Assembly (NCBI GenBank): GCA_033065855.1
Contig: JAVXUO010002465.1
Coordinates: forward strand, 62,001 to 126,000
From: Escallonia rubra
Taxonomy: Eukaryota; Streptophyta; Magnoliopsida; Escalloniales; Escalloniaceae
Length of the DNA stretch: 64,000 nucleotides
Direction of reading: 5' to 3'
The first letter of the stretch is position 1. Every line of letters starts with the position of its first letter. Shown piece by piece: positions 43,610 to 54,900 of the stretch. The translations under genes and the position numbers were made by a program. The notes beneath the pieces are model-generated. The model ran no database searches, was not told the origin of the DNA, and was given only the letters and a program-made list of their open reading frames with translations.

Positions 43610-44050
43610 GTGTCTAGCCAAGAAGCCCTTACCAAACCTTCTATGGAAAAGGGAAATTCCTCTCCATCCCAGGAAATACCGTCGACCGGGCAACCCCAGA
43701 AGCCTGACTCAAGGACGTTGATGAATCCATCCTCTAGGGCGATACGGGTACCTACATCTGGCAAAGGCGGAAATAGACGTGGTAAGATTAGAGCAGTAAC
43801 AAGAAATAGACGTCAGGAAGAGAACGCCTTTCTGCCAAAGGAACCGCACAAAGCTTGGCATAACCTACGGGAAAAACTTTCAAAAGAATTCAGCACCTCG
43901 GACGAGCGGAAAAACTAGTTCGCTGCCATGCCTCAGGTGTAACCACTTCCATCCTCGTCAACCCTGTTGGTGGCAAATGGGGGAATGTTTCGCATGTGGA
44001 CAACAAGGACATTTCATAAGGAATTGCCCTAGAACCGAACCACAGAGTTA
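43610..44050 (+). pseudogene. Gypsy-type gag remnant with CCHC zinc knuckle
   Basis: A 102-codon frame (43610-43918) is Ser/Pro/Lys/Arg-rich, as in the linker before a Gypsy nucleocapsid. In another frame 43930-44040 reads CLRCNHFHPRQPCWW and then CFACGQQGHFIRNCP, a C-x2-C-x4-H-x4-C knuckle with the upstream Cys/His cluster usual in plant Gypsy Gag. Downstream frames around 44150-44230 recall the start of the protease. At least two frameshifts and stops, so no functional Gag. Confidence 0.65.
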
Positions 44051-45012
44051 ACCAAGGGATGATGCAACAAAACCCCGGACAACGATAGGAGTTCTTGCCA
44101 TGACCTCACAGAACGCGCAGGCATCCGATTCAACGATAACGAGTGCATTCTATGTTCCTTCCATCTTTGCAAAAGTATAATTAATTTTGGTGCCATGCTT
44201 TCAGCCGCATCTCCTAGCTTTGTTAAATGGTTACGCAAGCAGTTAGAGACCACGTTACGATAGTGGTTGGCACATTGATGAAGTGTCCACTAGATTTAAA
44301 GTAAGATTCCTTGATAACGGTGGAATTAGGTCTTAGGGATATATTTACACTATTCATGTGTGTTCTGAGAACCGTTTTCCGTTCGTCACGATGCACTGAA
44401 TCATAGGCAATACTGATTTTGATAGTTCAAATTTTCATGGTGATTTGAAAAGGTTAACAAGGATGGAACCTTCATTGTGATTTGCTTGGGGGATTTGCTT
44501 TGATCTGATATCATATGCCTATGGTCTTAGTTTTAACAAAGGAAAATAATAGTATATGATTTAGGAATAAGATTCTATAGACTTTTGAGTCTAAGATAAT
44601 CTATGATTTAGATTAAACTTTGGAAGCGTGGATTAGATTTGAGAAATTTTTAGGTTTCAGTATAAGCATGAGATTTTGGCCGAGTACGCAATAAGAAAAA
44701 CCCAAATCATTTTGCCTTTAGATTTGAAAACTTTTAAGCGTTAACCAAAGAAGATGATTGAGGGATAAGACTACAAACTTTTGGTAAGTGATGTGAAAAC
44801 TTAGAGTCTTAAACTTTAGTAGGGGTACGATACATGCGTGTGTAGAATCATAATATTTGTGTCAGTTTAAGGTAACACATTTCCTTGTTATGGATTCGAT
44901 AATAGTTCGAAGTTATTTGGTTTGAGACATTAGAGTGCGCGGCAGAAGCGTAGTACCTAGACGTTCCAACTAATATGAGATCCGAGATCAAATTTCGAGG
45001 ACGAAATTTTTT
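44051..45012. other. Noncoding interior of the small LTR element
   Basis: After the protease-like relic near 44.2 kb the interior is AT-rich with no recognisable pol domain. Confidence 0.5.
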
Positions 45013-45025
45013 AAGGTGAGGAAAA
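45013..45025 (+). promoter_or_regulatory. Polypurine tract
   Basis: AAGGTGAGGAAAA next to the 3' LTR. Confidence 0.65.
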
Positions 45026-45120
45026 TGTAACATCCCACACTTTTTGAGCTATTTAAAATAATTATCCATGACCCGAAAATTAAACGGGCATTAAATTGGT
45101 GTAATTCTCGGGTCGTGACA
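45026..45120 (+). repeat. 3' LTR (95 bp)
   Basis: Pair of 43242-43336; followed by TTAGT. Confidence 0.92.
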
Positions 45121-45125
45121 TTAGT

Positions 45126-45615
45126 AGTCAAACAATGAAGCTTTTGGAGAGGGTATTGAATGTATACCAAGAAGGGAGACTAAAATATTTGAGAATCAAT
45201 TTGCTATCTCCCAGGAGGTCTATTGCGAAACTATTTTGAAGGTTCCAACGCAAGTTTTGTGGTGGGATCTCTAGAGGAATGGAGTGCCTATCAATTACAT
45301 TGAGGTGATTAAGGATATGTATGATCAAGCGACTACTAGTCGTGGGAACAACTGATAGAATGACTACTAGTTTGCAAGAACGATTGGACTTCACCAAGTG
45401 TTAGCTTTAATCCTATATGTCTTTAATATGGTTATAGACGAGCTTCCTTAGAATATTTGGGATAACGTCCAATTTGTACATTATTTGCATATGATATAGT
45501 TTGAAATCACGTGACTGGATTATGACTAAACGTCAACTTAGAGTTATGTAGAAGTACTTTAAAATCCAAAGGCTTTAGGTCAAACCTAGAATGCAACTTT
45601 AGTAAAACTAGAATG
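45126..45615 (+). pseudogene. LINE reverse transcriptase fragment, continuation
   Basis: Continues from 43241: SQTMKLLERVLN, then QVLWWDL..GVPINYIEVIK and DMYDQATTS (LINE RT region between the palm motifs), TDRMTTS, and later LKSKGFRSNLECNFS, which matches the region after the RT ('LE.KGFR....KTEYM.C.FS'). The A/FADD box is not readable. Many stops. Confidence 0.65.
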
Positions 45616-46490
45616 CAACAATCCCAGCAGTTTCTTAGTTGTGTTTTGGTAAGAGAGAATGACAAAATGCTCCTTGAATTATACACATATTTTTCCTCAG
45701 TCTGCTTAATACCACGTGGCCTAAATTGTGACTGCACTCCATTGGGGGGTAACAAACCCAATTGTTTCTAGGACCATAACAAATGAACCTCATGCATACG
45801 ATAGGGTTTTGATTTGGTAGAGACAGAGCCATGGCCGGCGAGCTTGGTTTCCGTAATTCCCATGGTGGTGGTGGTGGACGCGATGTTATGTGAATTTGCA
45901 CCAAAACAAAAAATCCTTATATTGAGGTGAACTAATCTGTAGTGATGACTTGGCCAGTTAGAATTCGGATTCCAATTGCTTCGCCACGTAATCTAATCAG
46001 CAATTATGCCCTTACTTTAACTACTTAAAAGTGAATTTTAAACATAAGTAAGTTTTTGGACGGATTTGCAATCTGTAAGATGCAATTACGCAAATGAACC
46101 TGCAAAACCATGTATAGTTCAAGGACCCTTTTAGTAATATGTTTTGAATTAGTAACTTCATTGATGGGGTTCTATTTGTACTCTTGGCCTAAAATGTGTT
46201 TCTTGGGATAACAGTAGTTAAAGTCAAAATCTTGCTTTCTTTAGTTATTAAAAGCATGCCTAACCAGAAAGCCCATTGAACTCCACATGCAGCACCTCAC
46301 CTAGGGCTAGCCAAAGCCCCTTTGAAAAAGCGTGTGATTCGTGTGGTTAGCGCGAGATGGAAAGCCCTTTTGAGGCATGCTAGTGGATAGCCCTTTTGAG
46401 GTGTGCTTTTTCCAGGCTGGGCAAACTTCCCCCTATAGGGTGTGAGGTCACACGGACATGGTAATTATGAAGTTTATGGGTTACAAATTC
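45616..46490. other. Noncoding segment splitting the LINE further
   Basis: No protein homology recognised. A GTGGTGGTGG run near 45866 and the words AGCCCTTTTGAGG (twice, about 46362 and 46389) stand out. Probably another insertion in the LINE. Confidence 0.35.
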
Positions 46491-46499
46491 TTTTGCCAA

Positions 46500-46640
46500 A
46501 TTCTCATTCATTGAACACATTAAGAACCACCATCAGAACCTTCTACTTTGCCTCTATTCTATATGGCGCCAAATCACTGCCGGTTATTGAAACAAGTACC
46601 ATGAGATTAACGAATAATTTCAAACTCTTGCAATGGTGAT
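46500..46640 (+). pseudogene. Possible LINE C-terminal fragment
   Basis: LRTTIRTFYFASILYGAKSL...NNFKLLQW resembles the end of plant LINE ORF2 ('R..IRPA.LYGAECW.....V.EMRMLRW'). Spacing to the RT part suggests it belongs to the same element. Confidence 0.45.
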
Positions 46641-47555
46641 GTTTGTGATCCATAATTTTATGTGTAAAGATAAACCGAATATGTACCCAAAAAGAGATTT
46701 AAAAAGATAGAGGAGGATTGTGCTTTTGTGCTTGGTGAGTTGTAACCCCCAGAAAATTCCCAGAGCATTAGACAATCATTCGATCGATAACTTAATTGTT
46801 CGAATTACCTCAATTCAATAAAACAACCCCAATGTATATCAGAGTTTCTACAGTAACTCAAATTCTCAAATAATTGTTCTTAACTGAAAAGACTAAATTT
46901 AAGTACTCAAGAAAGTGAATTAAACAATTCTTTACCTCGTTGGGCCTTAACTAAACAAAACAATAAAATTTATGTCAACTTCTAATCTAGGCTCTAATAA
47001 TCCCCAAGTAATCTACTGATGATTTTTACTCACAGAAGGGAACAAATAAATGTGAGCTTTTGAGAGCTTAGTAAGGTCGCTCAAGATTCAGACGGAATGA
47101 TTGCAAACAATTTACAAATATAATTCAATGACAAAATGGGAGAGAGATTCAACTCAATCCCTTGGATTAGTTATCAATAAGAGCATTTTCAGATACACTA
47201 TAAACAATTTAGATGATATTGAACATGAGTACTTTGTAAAGCAACACACAGACAGTGCATGGTAACACTTAGCAAAGTCACAAAAGTATTGCTCAATAAC
47301 AATGGTAACTACATATGCATATGTACACTAGCTATTCCATCAATGTACTAGCCCTGTGTCTCCTACAGTAAACAGACCATCCTTCTATCACTCCCAATAC
47401 AGACCATCCTTATAACGCCTCAATACACTATCTCATGTCAATATGCAGAAAATAATAATCACTAAATCAACATGTAAATTGATGTTTGATGGGCAATGGA
47501 TAATGAGCATCGATACAAATTTCAATGAACATTTAAGGCTCAACGAAAGGTTTCA
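46641..47555. other. Intergenic, AT-rich
   Basis: No gene or defined repeat recognised. Confidence 0.45.
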
Positions 47556-47558
47556 AAG

Positions 47559-48500
47559 GTGTTAGCCCTATGGTTGGATAAACAAGGCTTACATCTAGTT
47601 TTGATGATAACACTACATTGATCATCTTTTAATATGTGCTTTGAGTGGATTCTTAGTAGGTATACACATACACACTCATGAAGACACATTTGAGAAGTTG
47701 GATATGTGGGTTAATGTCAAAGAAGCTTAAAGCTATTGTGAACATGCTATGAGAGCTTCATCAAGTTCAATGTCAAAGAGCAACAAAGAATGTATAGGCT
47801 AAGTTACTATGAATTATGATTGATCTTTACTATTATGTAAATGCTCTTGGTTTGATGATTGGATTAATGACTATGATCTAAAATGACCTTAGGACACCAT
47901 ATGCATTAAATGTGAGTTCATAACCATTTACACAAGTGTGGTTCTTGAAATGAGTGAACTCGAGCTTTCTCAAATTTTCTCAAAAATGTTTTTAGAGCTA
48001 ACATTTTTATATTTTAATAAATCTTTTCATTAACTTTTCAAGGCAAAAAACGGCGCCTCAATCCGATTTTTCTAGAGAAAGTTATGTTCAAAGTAAGAAA
48101 GGAGATTTCCTAAGGCAGTCAAGTGATGGGCAGTAAGGTAATGCAGTCGACTGACTTTATTGATCGTTGGTTGAAAAATAAGGGCTAGTTTTGTCCAAAA
48201 TCATATCAAATCTTTCAATAACGGCTATATTTGATATCCACCCTACATAAATGATTTGTGGCTTCATCATATACCATGGAAAACACATTCTAAACCTTCA
48301 TTCATTATAGAAACATCAAAGCTCATAGTTTAAACTTTTTCTCTCTTCATCTTCATGATTTTATATCATTAAAGAAAGTATCTTTGTCAGCAATTCTTTA
48401 ATTGAGATTGAGTATTCTTCAAGTCATCAACTCTTTCATCTCTCTATTGTACTAGAGCTTCATTTGCTTTGTGGACTCAAGGCTTGTGCTTGTGTAGAGA
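47559..48500 (+). repeat. Possible LTR fragment of a Copia element
   Basis: The stretch begins TGTTAGCCCTATGGTTGG followed by TTTTGATGATAACAC, a pattern often seen at the start of large Copia (SIRE-like) LTRs. It runs about 0.9 kb with T-rich and CT-rich parts. No partner LTR, primer site or target duplication is found, so this is tentative. Confidence 0.3.
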
Positions 48501-49140
48501 ATGTAATAGCCCTTTTTTATGCTAATGAAGATCATATTTGTTGGAAAATAAATTAAGGGATAAATCATTAGAGAAAATCGGTCGTTAAACCATCTCTGAT
48601 GGATTCAGTCGAATGAATTCTGATTCATTCGAATGAAACTTCGTATAGCCGACTTAGCTTAGACTTACTAAAAGTTTCAGTCGATGAATAGTGTTTGCTT
48701 CGAATGAATAGTGTTTAAGACGAATGGGAATATCTTTCGGTCAAATGGAATGATCAAGTGTGAAGGAGTATTTTGCGACTGAAGGATTCAGTCGAAGGAA
48801 TACTCTTTCCTTTGAATGAAGGTGTTAGATTCCCTTTTTGTAAATATTAGAAAGTTTTGGGCACATTTTGAATAAGTATCAAAAGTTGGGGGAGTGTTAG
48901 TGTAATTTGCCAACTTAGGACTTTCCTTTAAATAGCTTCCTTTTTGTTCTTTCAAGCCCTTTTCTTTAGGTTCTCTTACTTCTTTTTCTTAAAAGTTGAG
49001 AGAGAGAAGGGGAGAAGGCTTGGGAGGCTCTTTAGATTCTAAGACAGCGCTTTAAGGATTTTGTACCAAAAGCTTGCTGGAGATTGTTGATCGCAGTGAA
49101 GCCAAATCAGCTTCGATAGAGAAGGCGCGGGCAGGCATTC
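48501..49140 (+). repeat. LTR-like U3-R region of a Gypsy element
   Basis: It begins TGTAATAGCCC, contains a TATA-like CCTTTAAATAGC (about 48927-48938) followed by a CT-rich leader, and precedes retroelement protein fragments on the same strand. Recurrent GTCGAATGAAT/ATTCGAATGAA words occur at 48600-48830. The right boundary and a partner are not found. Confidence 0.35.
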
Positions 49141-49146
49141 AAGAAT

Positions 49147-49274
49147 GGGGTATCAAGGCATTCTAAATGATCAAAACAACTATCGAAAGAACCTTTTGGC
49201 ACGCATTGAGAATGTTGAAACACCTAAAGAAGTATGGGATGCTCTTGATGCACTCTTTTCAAAGGAAAATGCAG
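49147..49274 (+). pseudogene. Copia gag scrap
   Basis: Reads GIQGILNDQNNYRKNLLARI and ENVETPKEVWDALDALFSKE, the conserved UBN2-type Gag pattern of Copia elements. It runs directly into Gypsy pol sequence after about 49275, so it is a chimera. Confidence 0.6.
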
Positions 49275-49284
49275 CTTATGTGGG

Positions 49285-50060
49285 GACAGGCCAAAAACAT
49301 GTAGCAAATGGTTAACCTTAGCTGAGTATTTTTATAATACTCCCTACCATACCTCACTCAAGGTTACTCCATTTGAGGCATTATATGGGTACACTCCTAG
49401 GGTGTTGAACTTGGGGACACCTAAGACTGCACCCTATAGCTGTTGATACCTATACGATTGAAAGTAAAAGACTCTTGAATCTCCTCAATGATAATTGGGC
49501 TGTGGACCAATCTCGAATAAGAGCAACTGAGACAAACGTACAAGTGAAAAAGAGTTCTCAGTTTATTTACCGAAAAAAAAAAAAAGAGTTCTCAGTAGGG
49601 ACAAGGTCTATACCTCAAACTTCAGCCTCATGTGCAATCGAGCCTAGCTCTCAGAAGGAACTTGAAAGTAGCCCTTGAATACTCTGGTCCCTACAAGATA
49701 TTGGCAAGGATTGGGCCAGTTGCCTATCGATTAGAACTACCCCAGGGTGCACAAATCTACCCAGTTTTGTATGCTTGGACTTAAGCCTGCACTAGGCCAA
49801 AACGCCCCCGTCACTCCAATGCCCCCACCTATCAATGAAGATGGCCTAATTCTACTTGAACCAGCTCAAATCATTGATAACGAGATGGTTAAAAGGGGAT
49901 ATCAGTCTATCTCTCAAGTCTTGGTAGCTTGGACCAACATGCCAGAAAAGGAATCCACCTGGGGGAAGACTGGACTACAATGAAAAGTAGAGGTTCCCTT
50001 CTTTTGCTCAGGAGAGAGAAGGGAAACTTAAAAGGAGTGGGAATCTCCCCCCGTTCCAAG
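49285..50060 (+). pseudogene. Gypsy (chromovirus-like) integrase C-terminus and chromodomain-like end
   Basis: WLTLAEYFYNTPYHTSLKVT and PFEALYGYTPRVL are the end of the integrase core. Then LLNLLNDNWAVDQSRIRATE, a region of 'GP..I..RIGPVAYRLELP' in another frame, LKPALGQN...P, and VLVAWTNMPEKESTWGK, the end of a chromodomain-like module ('L..W..MP..ESTWE'). Several frameshifts. Reverse transcriptase and RNase H are absent, so this is a 3' pol remnant. Confidence 0.72.
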
Positions 50061-51997
50061 CATCACAAATACTATCAGATCAGCCTAAAAGAATCCTTAA
50101 AGATCAAAGTGAAAATGCATCAAGGGAACTGGGAGAATTGGAAGGGAAACAACTGAAGGAATGGAAAGTGAAGCACTTAGGGTGCATAAGAGAATTAAAT
50201 GTCCAGCGCGTGAAGGCATGCCCTCAACTATTCCCAAAGAAGATCAGGCTATCGGGATTTGCCGTTTTTAATGTGTCTATTTCCTTCTTTTATCTCCATT
50301 TTTGTTTTGTTGTTAGTTTTGTTAGTATCCATCTTTCTTTTGAATTTTAGTTTTCAATTATGTCTTGGAGAGAAAGATTTGGAGTGACATATGTTTGGAG
50401 AACTGAAAACGGATATGAACATCTTTAACAAAAATCCCAGGCATTTACCCTTCTTGTTCTTCTTCCTCTTTCAGCCAGTTTAGCTGGATTATATTTCCAA
50501 ACCCCCAATTCACTTGTTCAGCTATGTGGTTAATTAGCAACAACCAATTTTACTAGTTGTTACACCTTGCTTTTATAAAAAAGAGAAGTTCCACTTAAAA
50601 TACTTCAACAGTTGGGGCTTCCCAAAAACCACACACTAGACATGAGCGCCTCATAGTCATGCTGCAAATGAACCCAGCTGAGTGAGCCAACGGTTGTTCA
50701 AGCTTGGGTTGCTTATAAAAATAACATGAAAAGATTGAACCCGAATAGCAGCTCTTAGCTAATCAATCATGATATATAACAGATGCATCGTTTTCTTTAG
50801 AGATGCCGCCTTTCGGGTTATGTTTAGGTTCCCACTCCTAGTGATGCTGCTTTTGAAGACGAGGCTGATTGAGTTGTAGAAAATTTTAAAATTATTAATT
50901 GATTGTTCAACACCTCTCTACCGAATATCAAGCAACTCCTTGATCCGTTTGACTTTATAAAGTTAGTTTTGGAATATTTTGATGCTACCAACACTGTGTT
51001 TGACTTAGCCTCAAGTTTGAGAACACTTGACTTTGATTTGATTTAAACGGCATCGAGCTATGAGTTATGGGTGTTATGTACGAAAAGGATGTCGTCAAGG
51101 GCAAACAATTCTCATTGAAGTGTGAAACTTATCAGCAAGGGGAATAGGAAGAAGGCAAATTCATGCATTATATCCAAAGTTTTCCGTGCTACATAACATG
51201 AATGACAGCGGAACAGACATATATGCACCTTCTACGTGAAATTCACAAGAGATCAGTTAGTTTAAGAACAAGAGACTACTGCAGTAGTAGTTGAAACTTG
51301 AAAGTTATCACTGTGAATAAATGGAAATGAGGAATTTCACTATACAGCAGCTGTACGTACCAAAATATCTCGACTTCTCTCATTATTTCTTATATTCAAG
51401 GAGTATAGATTTACTACTTCCTAGTCCCTCCTTCCTCACAAACTCCAGCCCCTCCTATTTATATGCACAGCATATACAAGCACTCTAATTAAGTTGCCTT
51501 CTCAGAAAAGAATTGAAGATAACTTCAGCTGCACGAAAAGTTAAACCGGAACCTTATGATGATTAGCTCCGACAGCAGAAATAGAAGCTGCAGCTGTTTA
51601 TCACTTGCTCCTGGCTGTCCGTATATCAGTATATGGTTAGGTTACTCGACGGCCTATCTTGCATACTTGAGATATCACAAAAAATTTCGACAAGTCCCTC
51701 CGAGATTCTAGCTGCCGCAAGAGCAAAAGGTACTCGATTGACCTCATGTGAGTCTCTACAAGAGCAAAGACAAATTGCCTGGCAAACTAGAAATACCATC
51801 TCAATATTTGAGGATTTTCTGCCGCCGCTCTGTCCGACCCACTTCAGCAAACTCTGTGATGTTATGGCTCCTTGAAAAAGACAGCACCATCCCATCTTGC
51901 TCTGTAAGACCCACTTCAGCAAACTCCTTGATGTTATTGGCTCCTTGAAGAATAGCAACATCATATTTTGCACAAGGCTGCTTCAGACAAGTACAGG
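50061..51997. other. Remnant 3' part of the Gypsy element and 3' flank of the RNA polymerase gene
   Basis: 50280-50560 is T-rich with a possible LTR end; nothing coding is recognised to 51.3 kb. 51.3-52.0 kb is the likely 3' UTR side of the minus-strand RNA polymerase gene. It includes a 72-base direct repeat (51833-51885 and 51905-51957), each starting GACCCACTTCAGCAAACTC. Confidence 0.4.
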
Positions 51998-54900
51998 TCA
52001 ATTGAAGAAGTATGGAGACTTGAGAACTTCTTGCAAGTCAAAGTCGCCTCTATCCGGGAGGGAAGGAAATTTAAGTGCTGGATATGATCTTTGGAAGCTT
52101 TCAAGCAACTGGAAAGAATTATCGGATTATTTAAGAAAGAAAGGGAACGAATGAAACATTAGTACATGTGTGCATTTTTTGTCGAATCCATGATATCAGT
52201 AACATTATAGGTGGCAATGAAGAAGAAATTTCAAGAATAACTTCTGGGCACCATTTTAACATGAAACCTTATCAAGCACTTCATCCATCAGAAACACCCC
52301 ACCCTCAACACAGGTATAGTAATATTTGGAGATAGGTAAACAAGTTTGACCCCTTTACATAGGCATGGACCAATTCACACTCTTATTTCAATCCGCACTT
52401 ACTCTACAGCTAAATTATGCACATGATACAACTACAAAAAACTGTATATGGATTGTCATTGACAAAATGGGAGTGCAAATAGTGCAAAATAAGCCAGTCT
52501 TACATAGGTTGATCAATAATTTGACTTTCATAAAGGTAGCACCGTGTTTTTGGCTTAATTGATGAGAACCCATGAAAGGTACCTCTCAAAAGCTCAAGTA
52601 ATGAAAGGATGAAATAGCACACTCACTTTCCTCCAAAGTTATATAGAAGAGTCTCTCTTACTTAGATATCTATTTTTCTGAAGATTACCCACGCAAAACA
52701 AAAGCATTTCTTTGGTCATTTAAATGCAGCTAATTATGTACTTGTGTTAGCTCTCATGGTAACAGATGAAAAATCAAAGGTTTTAAGATGCTTACATTCT
52801 CAAGTATTGGCATGCTATAAAGCTCCACAAACTTCTCCCTAAGTATTTGATTCATCTCGTCAACGTCGCATGCATGTGTCCAGAAGGAGTCATGCACCCC
52901 TGCAACAGATTTTATGAAAAGCAAATGTGGGTCCTGTGATTTTCTCAACAAAGAAAACATAAAGCAGAGTATAAGTTCATTGAAGTGTTATTAAATGACC
53001 CATATTTCACTTGGCTATTCTTGCCATTTCCCTCCTCTTGGTTTTTTGTTCTCCTTTTCCATTATTGTTAGTGTCAGTAAGGGGCTTATTATGTGAAAAT
53101 CCTTCTTAGTAGTGATATGAACCATGCTGAAAATACAAAGATTTAAAGGTCATAGCAGCTGCGAATGCCAAGTCAGGCTTGAACACATTGTTCCTAAACT
53201 CATGATGAGATGTACATGGCCATAGTCCAGCGCCATTGATAATTTACTCAGAGAATAGATGTACGCAGTCTATTCACACTTTATGGAGAGGCAGTTTTAC
53301 TTGTGACCTACAAATCAGAACGGAACAACCTTACCGTTGTGTCTAGGCTTCCCCTCTCTATGCTTAATAGTAAAAAATGGATATAAAAGTTAGTTACCAT
53401 CCAAAACAGAAGGTAAGTTACTTTGATCCCCCGAGTTTAAAGTAAAATATGTAAGGGTACAAGTGATGTTAAGCGCACTCACCCCATGCCGCTGGATCGC
53501 ACATTCTCCCAGCAATGAGTTGACCCATTATTGTGTAAACTTTAATTAGCAAGCTGCTGAGCTAGCAGTAGTTAAAAAGCATCCCTCCCTCCCTTGTTCC
53601 CTCCCTCCATCTCTTTCGCTGGCGAGTTTGCAGCAAGGATTGAATATATGGCATGTCCCCGAATTCTGGAACCCCAGCCTTCGTTCACTACAATGCCTAA
53701 TGGTGTAGATATCCCACCTGTTGGCAATTGCCTAGCACGAGATGTTGCACCATCTTAGTCCTCCATAAGACCTGTCATACCAACCCAATTCATTCAATTC
53801 CAAAATATCCCAGATTACCCCTGATGGTCCAATGTTCGGCTTCATTCCTTTCATCATGGCCAAAGAAGATAGTCAATATCGTGTCTTCTTAGCAGATCAT
53901 AAGAGGGAATTTTATCTTGAGGCCCTGCATTGCATCAGCAGAATGCTATGGTCCTGCAGCAATTTTAACTGCTAACATGGGTCCAGTAGCAGTTTTGACT
54001 GCTAAGCATGATGAGAGATGCTCGCCTGTTGTCTCTTATGCATGCGGATGGGTTTACACATTGCCAATGATGTTGATTTCACTCGGGATCTGGATTGGCC
54101 AATGTACGCGACAGTAGCTATTGTAATTAACTTCTTCATTTGCTGCACTTTAAAGACTTGCGGTGATATTAAATGGATATGGGTTTACTGCCGGAGGAAA
54201 AGATGACACAAAAGGATGGAGGCATCCGTGTTCTCATTTCCTCGTCCAATGATTCCTATGCTTTCTGCTACCAACCAGGATTTATAAGTACTATTAAGGG
54301 TGTTACGCCAATTTGAACAGAATACTGACTCACAATGGGCGGGGCTTGAGTTTAACACACCCTTAGCATCGTATCCTCTACTATTTCTAATTCAAGTTTA
54401 TATATACCTTTCTGTTATACAATTATATCAAATGCTGCATTAGTTAACGGGTAAAACTACTCCCAACAGTATCCCATTGACGGTAAATCCAAAACGATAT
54501 GTTTTATGGCCTATACCTGTTCACTTCATCTATAGGACAAAATGGCATACCCTTCATTAAGATAGATATAACTCTGCTTAGATATACTCAACTGATAACC
54601 TTACATTTGAAGTGTTGTGCATCAACTTGATCTAGGGAACTGTACTCCTCTCTTCTAAATTACGTTTGTCCAATTCCTTAGTCAACTTGGCTAGCATGTA
54701 TGTTAACCACATCTTGGTGTGGTGGATCTGTGGTTAAGTGCAATGAAGTTTTCTGATATAACCTGTTAGTTGATAGGTTCAAGCTCTTAAGTAAGAGGAT
54801 TTCTGGACTAACCTGCAAAGCGCAGTCCAGCATCCCTGCAAGCAACGGCAGTCATCATCATATGTGAGCCGTCAAGTGAGTGAACAAAATTCGGAGGGAA

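Larger units (their letters stand above)
43242..45120 (+). mobile_element. Small Gypsy-derived LTR retrotransposon with 95-bp LTRs inside a LINE
   Basis: LTRs 43242-43336 and 45026-45120 are 95 bases, TGTAACATCC...GGTCGTGACA. I see one difference (CCCGCAC versus CCCACAC). The target duplication TTAGT is perfect (43237-43241, 45121-45125). The primer site TGGTATCAGA starts 4 bases after the left LTR; the purine tract AAGGTGAGGAAAA precedes the right LTR. The interior holds only Gag-type remnants including a CCHC knuckle and a protease-like start. Reverse transcriptase and integrase are absent. At 1.88 kb it is in the size range of TRIM/SMART-like elements but keeps a gag relic. Confidence 0.9.
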
